A stretch of 64,000 nucleotides of DNA from Robertmurraya_A mangrovi (GTDB lineage Bacteria; Bacillota; Bacilli; Bacillales; Cytobacillaceae): contig NZ_JAXOFX010000005.1 in NCBI RefSeq assembly GCF_034427655.1, forward strand, positions 1 through 64,000. The letters run 5' to 3'. Numbering within the stretch: the first letter of the stretch is position 1; every line of letters begins with the position of its first letter. The translations under genes were made by a program, and so were the position numbers. Positions 32,344-39,824 of this stretch are shown one piece after another. Below the pieces are notes generated by a model. The model made no database searches and was not told the origin of the DNA. It saw nothing but the letters and a program-made list of their open reading frames with translations.

Positions 32344-32487
32344 ATGAAGGATCCTTTCAAATTTTTCAATCGGTTTCTCCATAACGATTTTGAACAAGAA
32401 GAGTATGATACTAAAGATTCTTTTGAAGATGATGAAATAGATGAAGATGACCATGATGATCGTTACATGGAGCGTGATTTCTTTTAA
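32344..32487 (+). CDS. small acidic protein, 47 aa, function unknown
   Basis: ATG at 32344 follows AGGGGGGAATAA. The protein reads MKDPFKFFNRFLHNDFEQEE, then YDTKDSFEDDEIDEDDHDDR and YMERDFF. The basic-aromatic head and a tail with about 17 Asp/Glu residues suggest a short amphipathic head and a disordered acidic tail that could bind metal ions or a basic partner (inference). No family is recognised. The clear ribosome binding site and codon use support a real gene even though it is short. Confidence 0.6.
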   Translation: MKDPFKFFNRFLHNDFEQEEYDTKDSFEDDEIDEDDHDDRYMERDFF

Positions 32488-32592
32488 GAGTTATAAATAA
32501 AAGGGGCTGTCTAATCAGTAGCTAAGTAAAATATGAAGAGAGAAATGAATTCTCTTTCTCCGCTTCATTTTATATCTAGTATTAAGCACTTA

Positions 32593-32718
32593 GTTGATTG
32601 GAGGGGAAGGCACTTGACTCCAGCGGGATGCAGAGGAAGGTCGAGACCCCACAGACGGAACGGCGAGGAGGCTCGACTTCCTCCCCGCGGAAAGCAAGTG
32701 CCTGGACCGGAAATCAAC
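32593..32718. repeat. ~126 bp dispersed structured repeat, copy 2
   Basis: This copy starts GTTGATTGGAGGGGAAGGC and ends CCTGGACCGGAAATCAAC. Shared blocks with copy 1 (10319-10448): GTTGATTGGAG, GACTCC.GCGGGATG, GAGACCCC, GGCGA.GAGGCTC, CCCCGCGGAAAGC and CGGAAATCAAC. The variable segments between blocks differ but stay complementary in places (GGAAGGC.CTTGACTCC versus GGAAAGCAAGTGCC), which points to conserved RNA or DNA structure. A short frame read from 32533 across it is not a gene. Confidence 0.85.
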
Positions 32719-32766
32719 GGACGAAATTACTAGAACAATTCAATTATCAATAGCCTAATAAAATAT

Positions 32767-32809
32767 GGGCTGTTCCATAAATCATTTTATAATGACTTAT
32801 GGGACAGCC
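32767..32809. terminator. inverted repeat before the diguanylate cyclase stop
   Basis: GGGCTGTTCCATAAATCATT and AATGACTTATGGGACAGCCT-type arms form a long stem with a few mismatches. It may end the cyclase transcript on the minus strand, although no strong T run is seen. Confidence 0.5.
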
Positions 32810-32823
32810 TACTTTGTCATTTA

Positions 32824-33918
32824 TTAAATTGGAGCACCACTTGTGTACATACAAACCAGGTTCCTTCCGCTTTGCTTTGCATTATACAATGCATGATCAG
32901 CTTCTTGGAAAAGCATATCAGGTTTACTAATTTTATTGTGATAGTTAGCCACACCAACAGATACAGTGAGATTTATTTTTCTATAGTCCGGTAAAATAAA
33001 TGGATAATTCTCTACTGTCTCTCGTATTCTTTCTGCAATGTCTTTTACTTGTTCAATTGTACAATCTTGAAGAAGAATAGAAAATTCCTCTCCTCCATTT
33101 CTTGAAACAATGTCACCTTCTCTTGTTAGTTTAGTTAGTAAACTAGCAAGTTGTTTTAATACCTCATCTCCTGAATGATGTCCATATGTATCGTTGATTT
33201 TCTTAAAAAAATCTACGTCTACTAGACAAATCGCACATTCACTATTATCTTTTATAGCTTTCGATAAAAACTGGTTGTAATAATAAGCAAAGGATCGGAC
33301 ATTATACAGACCCGTTAAAGAATCGCGCCGAGCACTTTCTTTATATTTAAGATACAATTCAGTATTTCTACGGATATATAAAACAAAATAAAAAGTCAGT
33401 ATTCCACCAAAAAATGCACTTATCACATGATAAAAGGCATACACAAGTACTTGTACATAATTTTCAGATACGATATATAAAGCTAACGAGAAAATGGCCT
33501 GACTATATATGATTAGCGTAACCCAAAGTTTCCATGGAGAAAGCTTTATCTTATGTACAATTAGACTGGAACCTACCGCGATTGTAAGCATCATAAATAA
33601 AGAAACGATGGAAGAAAAATTAAAATCGATTAAAAACCGTCCAATAGAAATGACGATTGAAGAAATGATGGTTGGGATAAAGCCCCCAAAAAACGCTACT
33701 AAAATAACAGGTATATGTCTTAAGTCTAGTATAGTAATGTCATTGACTTGGATACTATAGTGCATTAAAACAATTCCTAAAATCCCTGCTATTAAACCAT
33801 CTAAAATTTTTATACTAAGAGGGGAATTAAAGGTGAGCCTATTATTACGAAATAACTCATGCCAAATAAATGTAAATGCCATTAAAATTGATATATTAAC
33901 GACCAAATCACTAATCAT
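32824..33918 (-). CDS. membrane diguanylate cyclase (5TMR-LYT + GGDEF)
   Basis: A 364-residue protein. The N-terminal 190 residues hold five to six membrane helices of the LytS-type 5TM receptor (LRHIPVILVAFFGGFIPTII is typical). The C-terminal GGDEF domain (about 205-360) contains the signature RNGGEEFSILLQD, an active variant (GGEEF), with RRDSLTGLYNVR at its start and SVGVANYH. There is no RxxD inhibitory site at the usual place, five residues before GGEEF (LTREGD is seen: R-E-G-D, so an R-x-x-D is in fact present slightly upstream). It makes c-di-GMP. ATG 33918 is chosen with AAGGGGAAG upstream; TTG 33924 is possible. It is the partner in principle of the HD-GYP protein. Confidence 0.9.
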   Translation of the reverse strand: MISDLVVNISILMAFTFIWHELFRNNRLTFNSPLSIKILDGLIAGILGIVLMHYSIQVNDITILDLRHIPVILVAFFGGFIPTIISSIVISIGRFLIDFNFSSIVSLFMMLTIAVGSSLIVHKIKLSPWKLWVTLIIYSQAIFSLALYIVSENYVQVLVYAFYHVISAFFGGILTFYFVLYIRRNTELYLKYKESARRDSLTGLYNVRSFAYYYNQFLSKAIKDNSECAICLVDVDFFKKINDTYGHHSGDEVLKQLASLLTKLTREGDIVSRNGGEEFSILLQDCTIEQVKDIAERIRETVENYPFILPDYRKINLTVSVGVANYHNKISKPDMLFQEADHALYNAKQSGRNLVCMYTSGAPI

Positions 33919-33939
33919 TAACAATCTTCCCCTTAACCA

Positions 33940-33962
33940 AATTTTACCCCTAGGGTAAAATT
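33940..33962. promoter_or_regulatory. perfect palindrome upstream of the diguanylate cyclase
   Basis: AATTTTACCC and GGGTAAAATT are exact inverted 10-base arms around CTA. It lies 22 bases before the start codon, where an operator would sit. It is not a terminator because no transcript ends here. Confidence 0.5.
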
Positions 33963-34005
33963 GTACCATATTTATAAACTGGTATCATTTGTTTATCCTA
34001 TTTAC

Positions 34006-34039
34006 ATGAAAAAAACCTGATGTTCTGAGCACCAGGTTT
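34006..34039 (-). terminator. terminator of the CPT-like kinase gene
   Basis: On the minus strand AAACCTG and CAGGTTT flank a 13-base loop, followed by TTTTTC. Confidence 0.8.
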
Positions 34040-34054
34040 GATTTATTAGGAACG

Positions 34055-34600
34055 CTAAATTTCAGGGACAAAACAGTTCACTGCCCATTTCTGTGGTAAT
34101 TCTTGTGTTTGGATGAGTTGTGCAATATTCTTGGCACAATGTTCTAAACTATCCTTATATGTATCCACCACGATATCATAGACTTCACTCTTATGTACAT
34201 ACTCTAACTGCTGCTTTCCTTGACCTATTCGTCTGTCTCCTCTTTGCATTTCTCTTCTCTCCAATTCTTCAATTGGACATTGAACTCCAACAAATAAGAC
34301 AGGATAGTCTTTGAGAGTCTTGTAACAATCTTCTGTAGTAAATGAATCATGTAGAATTTGATCTACAATCAAATTTACTCCTTTGTCTGAAAACATCGCT
34401 ATAGTACGGTGGAAGAAATATTCTGTTGGTACCGGAATCAATCTATCATTTTCTCGGTCCTCCATTCGCTCAATTACAATATCAAAATCATCTATACTCA
34501 AGTGATAATAATTAGGCAATATTTTCGTTAACTCTTTCGATAATGTTGATTTCCCTGAGCTTGACACTCCATTAAGTAAAATAATATTCCCTTTATCCAT
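34055..34600 (-). CDS. chloramphenicol-phosphotransferase-like P-loop kinase
   Basis: A 181-residue P-loop kinase. Walker A is IILLNGVSSSGKSTLSKELT (GxxSSGKS), and the lid region is REMQRGDRRIGQGKQQLEYV. SIDDFD follows the first strand and matches the CPT family, in which an Asp acts as base. These enzymes phosphorylate small hydroxyl substrates; resistance to chloramphenicol is known only for a Streptomyces member, so the real substrate here is unknown. AAGGAGCG precedes ATG 34600; an extension to 34672 has no site. It is a single-gene unit. Confidence 0.82.
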   Translation of the reverse strand: MDKGNIILLNGVSSSGKSTLSKELTKILPNYYHLSIDDFDIVIERMEDRENDRLIPVPTEYFFHRTIAMFSDKGVNLIVDQILHDSFTTEDCYKTLKDYPVLFVGVQCPIEELERREMQRGDRRIGQGKQQLEYVHKSEVYDIVVDTYKDSLEHCAKNIAQLIQTQELPQKWAVNCFVPEI

Positions 34601-34824
34601 TTTAACGCTCCTTATTTTTTGCCGCTTATTTATTAGATTGATTGTAACAAACCGTTTGAAATATTTCGACACTTTATTTTTTCTCTCATTTGAAAACTAA
34701 ATCCCCCCTGTTCATGGATTAACTCACTTTAATCATAGTTTTTGTATCAAGAGGGAATGTTATTTCTTAATGAAGTGAGCTATCATTTGTTTGCGTTATC
34801 CAACGAGAAGAAAGGAGTAAAAAA

Positions 34825-35928
34825 ATGCGAAAGATAAATAATTCCTATTTTCCCCTTCAGTTACTTAACAGGAAAAAAGAATACATCTTTTTGTTTATTC
34901 TACTATTTTCATTTGCAATTCCCACCCAAGCAAATGAATCAACTTTATCAGAGGCACCTATTTTTATTGACGGTGACCCTATTAACACAAAATATCTAAT
35001 GAGAAATGGACACTTACTCGTTCCAGCTCTGTTTTTAAAAAACACTGGTGCTACTGTAGATTGGGATGCTCAATACCGATCAATTGTATTCCAATCAAAG
35101 AACGTTAGGTTCGCAGCGCCTCTTGGGAAAAACTATACTGATGACTATATTCAACATTTAGGAACTTGGGTAAGAAATCCTTTAGCTACAGCAACAATAG
35201 AATTCGGCGGCGATTATTTTGTACCAATAGTAGATATTGCAAATAAATTAGGGATGAAGGTAAAATACGATTTTTCTATTAATCGAACCTTCATAACAAC
35301 AAACATTGCATCTCCTACAATCACCTATCGTCAAGCAGAGAGCAGAGAAAAACTTGTAGCCATTACTTACGACGATGGTCCAGAGGATTATTATACTCCT
35401 CAAATTTTAGACATTTTAAAAGATAAAGGGGTCCCTGCTACATTTTTTGTACTAGGAAAGCAGGTCAAGGCAAACCCAGATCTAATGGAGAGAATCGTGA
35501 AAGAAGGCCATGGTCTAGCTAACCATTCCTACAATCACCCTGACTTAAGAAAGAATTGGAGTTCCGTTGTAAGACAAGAAATTTTATCTACACAAGATGA
35601 GCTGCAACGAGTGGTTGGAAAAAAACCAGATTTATTCCGTCCTCCATATGGAGCCTATACGAAGGCAGATGCCGTAGTTTTAAATCAAATTGGCATGAGA
35701 AACATCCTTTGGAACGTTGATACACTTGACTGGAGTGGGAACAGTGCCGAGGATATTTTATCGATAATTAAACGTGATACAAAACCGGGAGCCATTATCT
35801 TACAACATAATTTTAAAGAAAACAGAATGTTAGATGGAGCGATAGAGGCATTACCACAAATTATAGATGAGCTAAAAAAACAAGGCTATAAGTTTGTAAC
35901 GATTCAAACCTTGCTTTCTAATCCATAA
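34825..35928 (+). CDS. secreted polysaccharide deacetylase with copper-amine-oxidase-N-like domain
   Basis: A 367-residue exported enzyme. The N-terminus has a hydrophobic export segment (about 20-37) and then a copper amine oxidase N-terminal-like domain (about 45-165; VPALFLKNTGATVDWDAQ), probably a wall-binding module. The NodB domain (about 178-360) keeps its motifs: TYDDGP (metal Asp), NHSYNH (metal His pair), FRPPYGAY, VDTLDW and ILQHN. In the last motif the usual LxH is intact. It removes N-acetyl groups from peptidoglycan or chitin-like polymers. AAAGGAG precedes the ATG. It is a single gene ending at a long hairpin. Compare the second deacetylase at 62930, which has another N-terminal module. 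Confidence 0.9.
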   Translation: MRKINNSYFPLQLLNRKKEYIFLFILLFSFAIPTQANESTLSEAPIFIDGDPINTKYLMRNGHLLVPALFLKNTGATVDWDAQYRSIVFQSKNVRFAAPLGKNYTDDYIQHLGTWVRNPLATATIEFGGDYFVPIVDIANKLGMKVKYDFSINRTFITTNIASPTITYRQAESREKLVAITYDDGPEDYYTPQILDILKDKGVPATFFVLGKQVKANPDLMERIVKEGHGLANHSYNHPDLRKNWSSVVRQEILSTQDELQRVVGKKPDLFRPPYGAYTKADAVVLNQIGMRNILWNVDTLDWSGNSAEDILSIIKRDTKPGAIILQHNFKENRMLDGAIEALPQIIDELKKQGYKFVTIQTLLSNP

Positions 35929-35968
35929 GAGGTGATTCCCCCTTACATAATTAAGGGGGAATCACCTC
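35929..35968. terminator. long perfect hairpin between convergent genes
   Basis: GAGGTGATTCCCCCTTA and TAAGGGGGAATCACCTC are perfect 17-base arms around CATAAT, in the 58-base gap between two convergent genes. No U run follows on either strand, so it may act by blocking polymerase or RNases rather than as a classical terminator. Confidence 0.65.
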
Positions 35969-35986
35969 CGTACACGAATATTTCTT

Positions 35987-37762
35987 CTATTTATTATTGG
36001 AAGTATTAGTTAGTAGACTTGCACGCTTATTGTTTGTGGCAATGATATATACTGCTGCAAATGCAATGATGACTGCAATAAACGAACCTATGTTGAATAT
36101 TCCTTTTTGTGAATACCATACAATGGAATACCCAACAGCTCCTGACAGTAAGGCATAGTAGGTGAATGGGAATAAAGTTTTTCGAATAACTGCTCCTTCT
36201 TTACCTACTAGACCTACTACTGCCGATGCCGCTACAACGTTGTGAACACAAATCATGTTACCAGCAGCTCCACCGACAGCTTGCAAAGCAACAATCCATG
36301 AAGGATCAACTCCAATTTGTGAACCAACATCATACTGGAATAAAGAGAACATCATATTACTTACCGTATTACTTCCCGCTATGAATGCACCCAATCCACC
36401 TATAAAAGTAGCAAAAATCGGCCAAAACTCACCTGCTAGTGCAGCAACACCATTCGCTAATTCAATCGGCATACGTTCAAAACCGGCGGCTCCACCTCCT
36501 GTATTTAAAAACACTTGTACCATCGGAACAGTAAAGATAAGAGCAGTTGATGCAGATAACATCGTTTTAGCTGATTGAGACCAAGCTCGACCGTAGGCAC
36601 TTCCGTTCATTCCATGGATAAAGAACGTAATCACTGACACAAGGATAAAGATTGTTCCAGGTAAATATAATGGCTGGAAGCTAGCTGTAATAGCAGACCC
36701 GAAGATGTTTTCAAATTTTACGGTCCAAGATTGCATCCAACCTTGTAAAGGAAGCGTTTTCAATCTAGTTAATACTAAGAAAACACCAACTAACACGTAA
36801 GGTAACCAAGCTTTGAACATGCTCATGCTTCCGCTCTTATGTGAGATATCTTTAATTTCTAATTTACCAATCCACTCTGGGTCCCATTTAGACTTTTCTT
36901 CAAAATCCCAAGTATCTTCTTTTGGAGGTAAAAGGAATCCTTTTTTTGCTGCAAATACGACAATAGCCAATCCAACTAATCCTCCAATCATAGAAGGAAA
37001 CTCTGGACCTAATACATTTGCCACAATGATATAAGGAATGGTCATGGCAAAAGAAGAGAACAAAGCAAACTTCCAAACCTTTAACCCTTCTGTGAATGAT
37101 TTATTTTTACCAAAGAATCTTGTCATAAGAGCCACAACAAATAGGGGAACTAGTGTGCCCGCAATCATATGTAATAGGGCAACCTTTCCACCAATGGCTG
37201 TTACTAGAGCAAGGAAGTCAGTTGTAATAGTAGGATCAGCTGATAACCCACTTTGAACACCTACAAGCATCGGAGTACCGACAGCTCCAAACGAAACGGG
37301 GGTACTTTGTATAACCATCCCCGCTACTACTGCTGCCATCGCTGGGAATCCAAGACCAACCATAAGTGGTACCGCTACTGCAGCCGGTGTACCAAATCCA
37401 GCTGCACCTTCAATGAAGGATCCAAACAACCAAGCAACAATGATGACCTGAATACGGCGGTCTTCAGATATATCTGTGAAACCTTGGCGTATGGTCTTTA
37501 TGCCACCGCTTTCTTGTAGAGTATTTAATAGTAGAATGGCACCAAAAATAATGTACAATAAGGTCCCGGCAACAACCAATCCATTGATTGATGCGGCCGC
37601 CACATTCACACCTGGAACTTTCCAAACATATAATGCTAGACCCACTGCAACGAGGTACGCAATAGGCATTGCTTTACTCGCTGGCCATCTTAATCCTACT
37701 AAAAATACCCCTACCGCAATGATAGGCAATAAAGATAAAAAAGCTAACATTCCAGTACTCAT
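35987..37762 (-). CDS. LctP-family permease (glycolate/L-lactate)
   Basis: A 591-residue polytopic protein with about fourteen helices. It has LctP-family features: EGAAGFGTPAAVAVPLMVGL, VQSGLSADPTI, LNTGGGAAGFERMP and AGSNTVSNMMFSLFQYDVG. Relatives are the proton-coupled L-lactate permease LldP and the glycolate permease GlcA. Because the next seven genes form a glycolate pathway, uptake of glycolate (perhaps also lactate) is the best guess. Start at 37762 with AAAGGAGG upstream; an extension to 37840 has no site. It is transcribed in the same direction as the glc genes but separated from them by an IclR-gene terminator and has its own promoter region. Confidence 0.9.
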   Translation of the reverse strand: MSTGMLAFLSLLPIIAVGVFLVGLRWPASKAMPIAYLVAVGLALYVWKVPGVNVAAASINGLVVAGTLLYIIFGAILLLNTLQESGGIKTIRQGFTDISEDRRIQVIIVAWLFGSFIEGAAGFGTPAAVAVPLMVGLGFPAMAAVVAGMVIQSTPVSFGAVGTPMLVGVQSGLSADPTITTDFLALVTAIGGKVALLHMIAGTLVPLFVVALMTRFFGKNKSFTEGLKVWKFALFSSFAMTIPYIIVANVLGPEFPSMIGGLVGLAIVVFAAKKGFLLPPKEDTWDFEEKSKWDPEWIGKLEIKDISHKSGSMSMFKAWLPYVLVGVFLVLTRLKTLPLQGWMQSWTVKFENIFGSAITASFQPLYLPGTIFILVSVITFFIHGMNGSAYGRAWSQSAKTMLSASTALIFTVPMVQVFLNTGGGAAGFERMPIELANGVAALAGEFWPIFATFIGGLGAFIAGSNTVSNMMFSLFQYDVGSQIGVDPSWIVALQAVGGAAGNMICVHNVVAASAVVGLVGKEGAVIRKTLFPFTYYALLSGAVGYSIVWYSQKGIFNIGSFIAVIIAFAAVYIIATNNKRASLLTNTSNNK

Positions 37763-37829
37763 AAGACACTTTCCTCCTTTAGTTTGATAATAAGAAACAA
37801 TAAATTCATTTGTTGCATATAAAACAACA

Positions 37830-37882
37830 TTGCTATACAACGATAGAAAAATTGTTATACAGCAACGGTAAATCTAACCGTT
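37830..37882 (-). promoter_or_regulatory. operator-rich promoter region of the LctP permease
   Basis: Two inverted elements lie here. TTGCTATACAA (37830-37840) and TTGTTATACAGCAA (37852-37865) are imperfect inverted arms, and AACGGT-N7-ACCGTT (37864-37882) is a perfect everted pair. ACCGTT/AACGGT also recurs before the iclR and malate synthase genes. The rest of the 383-base gap (37763-38145) contains only the iclR terminator. Confidence 0.55.
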
Positions 37883-38070
37883 TTAGTTCAAGTCAAATTG
37901 TTAATTTTGTTAATTTTCAAAATATTTATTTTACATTTTTATGAACCTAAAATATGCTCCTTCCCTCTTAATTATTCTTACTTAGAAAGTTGCTCTAGAA
38001 ATAAATCATTTCTATATTTTTATCCGGAGTTGTAGGTCAAGTTGTACTAGATGCTTTTCTAAACAAAAAA

Positions 38071-38112
38071 AATTTGTTCGAAATAGTATTTCAATCTAAT
38101 TTCGAACAAATT
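38071..38112 (-). terminator. terminator of the iclR gene
   Basis: AATTTGTTCGAAAT and ATTTCGAACAAATT are perfect 14-base arms around a 14-base loop. On the minus strand TTTTTTTTG follows. Confidence 0.88.
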
Positions 38113-38145
38113 ATTTATTAACCTTCTAGTTATCTCTTTTATTCT

Positions 38146-38913
38146 TTATTTAACAAAACCTAATCTAGCGGATATGCTTTTCCCTATCACAACCATTTTC
38201 TCCTGAAGTTCATGTAATCTTTCATCGGTCATTCTAATAGTAGGGCCTGAAATACTCACAGCCGCTACTGCTTTTCCTAAATGGTCAAAAATGGGAACAG
38301 CAATACATGTTATGCCATATTCATTTTCCTCAAGATCGAGTGCATATCCCCTTTGTCTTACACTAATAAGCTCTTCCATAAAGGTATCGATGTTTACAAT
38401 GGTCTTATCCGTATGCATCGGCATTCCTTTTCGCTCAAGAATGTCGATCACTTCATTTGAAGGAAAATGAGCTATAATAGATTTCCCAACAGCTGTACAA
38501 TGTATAGGGGCTCTTTTTCCAACCTTTGAATGCATGCGCAATGTTTCATTTCCTTCTAATTTTTCAATATAGACGACTTCCCCTTGATCATAAACCACTA
38601 AATGAATTACTTCATTTGTATATTTCCCTAATTCTTGTAACAAGGGCTTTGCCTCTGTTCGTAAATCAATTGATTCAAGTAATCTAGAGCTTACCTCTAA
38701 AAACTTATAACCTAATTTATATTTACCGGTCTCTTGATCTTGTTCAATGTATCCATATTGTACGAGTGTTGATAAAATCCGATAAACAGAGCTTTTATTT
38801 ATATCTATCTGTTTTGCGATTTCTGTAACACCTAAACCACCTTTTTTCATCCCCACAAGAGTAATGATATCAAGGGCCCGGCTTACAGACTTCACCATAT
38901 TCTCCCTTTCCAC
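38146..38913 (-). CDS. IclR-family transcriptional regulator
   Basis: A 255-residue regulator. The N-terminal winged helix-turn-helix (SVSRALDIITLVG, GVTEIAKQIDINKSSVYRIL, LGYKFLEVSSRLL) is followed by an effector-binding domain with RAPIHCTAVGKSIIAHFPS, EYGITCIAVPIFDHLG and AAVSISGPTIRMT. These C-terminal domains bind small acids such as glyoxylate or pyruvate, which fits the adjacent malate synthase and FAH genes. The GTG at 38913 follows GAGGTGG by six bases. A palindrome ACCGTT/AACGGT covers its own -35 region, so autoregulation is likely. It is the last gene in the glc direction and has its own terminator. Confidence 0.9.
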   Translation of the reverse strand: MERENMVKSVSRALDIITLVGMKKGGLGVTEIAKQIDINKSSVYRILSTLVQYGYIEQDQETGKYKLGYKFLEVSSRLLESIDLRTEAKPLLQELGKYTNEVIHLVVYDQGEVVYIEKLEGNETLRMHSKVGKRAPIHCTAVGKSIIAHFPSNEVIDILERKGMPMHTDKTIVNIDTFMEELISVRQRGYALDLEENEYGITCIAVPIFDHLGKAVAAVSISGPTIRMTDERLHELQEKMVVIGKSISARLGFVK

Positions 38914-38958
38914 TTTAACCCACCTCAGAGCGTAAACATATTATTCGTATTATAGCAT

Positions 38959-38977
38959 ACCGTTATTTGACAACGGT
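38959..38977 (-). promoter_or_regulatory. operator-like inverted repeat upstream of iclR
   Basis: ACCGTT (38959-38964) and AACGGT (38972-38977) are perfect inverted arms 13 bases apart. They overlap the -35 position relative to TATAAT (minus strand, 38949-38954). The same hexamer occurs upstream of the permease and malate synthase genes. Confidence 0.55.
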
Positions 38978-38993
38978 TTGGTTTCAAGTCCAT

Positions 38994-39764
38994 TTACGCC
39001 TTTACACTTACAGATGCAAAACTATTCCTTAATGTCCCAATTTCCTTAATCGTACATTCTATAACAGCACCTATTCCAACGAATTCCGCTCCAATAGGAC
39101 TACCTGATAAAATTACATCTCCTGGTTTTAGGGTCATAACTTTCGATAAGTATGAGATCATTTTTCGAATGGGAATAATCATTAAATCTGTTCCACTATA
39201 TTGTTTTTGCTCACCGTTCAATTTTGCCTCAACGGTTACGGTGAAAGGATCCAGATCGGTCTCAATGACTGGGCCTAACGGGGTAAATGTATCGAAAGAT
39301 TTTCCAACCATCCAATGACCATCTTTGTGGAAAAATTGTGGTGCGGTTACGTCATTGCCAACCGTGTATCCAAACACATAATCGAATACATCTTCTTCAG
39401 AAACATGCTTTGCCTCTTTCCCCATAACAATAGCTAATTCTGATTCAAACTTTACTTGTTCAATTCCTTCTGGAATGATTATTTTTTCATTAGGACCAAT
39501 GACAGAAGAAGTTGGTTTAAAAAAGAAAACTGGAATTTCAGGTAACTCAGTAGGCAGTTCCTCAAGCTTTGATACATAATTAGCACCGATTCCAATAATT
39601 TGATTCGGTTCTAGAGGTGCTAAAAATTGTGCTTCATCAGCAGGAAACTCTTCTCGTGTATATTTCCAATCCTCAAAAATATTTCCTTCAATGACTTTGA
39701 GTCGACCATCCGTTAATATGCCATTATATTGTTCTAACCCAATACTAAATCGTGCAAATTTCAT
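38994..39764 (-). CDS. fumarylacetoacetate hydrolase (FAH) family protein
   Basis: A 256-residue enzyme of the FAH superfamily. The C-terminal core shows IGIGANYVSKLEELP, FKPTSSVIGPNEKIIIPEG, KFESELAIVMGKEAKHV (the E-x-E metal site), VFGYTVGNDVTAPQFFHKDGH and LKPGDVILSGSPIG. These are Mg/Mn-dependent hydrolases, isomerases or oxaloacetate/acylpyruvate decarboxylases. In this locus it may process a 2-oxo acid made from glyoxylate metabolism (inference). Start at 39764 follows GGAAGGAG; a longer reading to 39797 lacks one. It is 60 bases downstream of malate synthase and probably cotranscribed. Confidence 0.85.
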   Translation of the reverse strand: MKFARFSIGLEQYNGILTDGRLKVIEGNIFEDWKYTREEFPADEAQFLAPLEPNQIIGIGANYVSKLEELPTELPEIPVFFFKPTSSVIGPNEKIIIPEGIEQVKFESELAIVMGKEAKHVSEEDVFDYVFGYTVGNDVTAPQFFHKDGHWMVGKSFDTFTPLGPVIETDLDPFTVTVEAKLNGEQKQYSGTDLMIIPIRKMISYLSKVMTLKPGDVILSGSPIGAEFVGIGAVIECTIKEIGTLRNSFASVSVKA

Positions 39765-39824
39765 TCTTACACTCCTTCCTATTGGACAACAGGGCATTAC
39801 AGTTTAATGCCCCGTTTTTAATAT

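Noticed and set aside
32533..32733. 66-codon open frame across the second dispersed repeat
   Set aside because: The translation follows the repeat's structural blocks, is Arg/Gly/Pro-rich unlike neighbours, and has no ribosome binding site.
34055..34600. Chloramphenicol resistance gene
   Set aside because: Only the fold matches the CPT family; nothing shows chloramphenicol as the substrate.
36255..37787. Chain of open frames antisense to the LctP permease
   Set aside because: Shadow frames with no start signals; typical for the opposite strand of a long hydrophobic protein gene.
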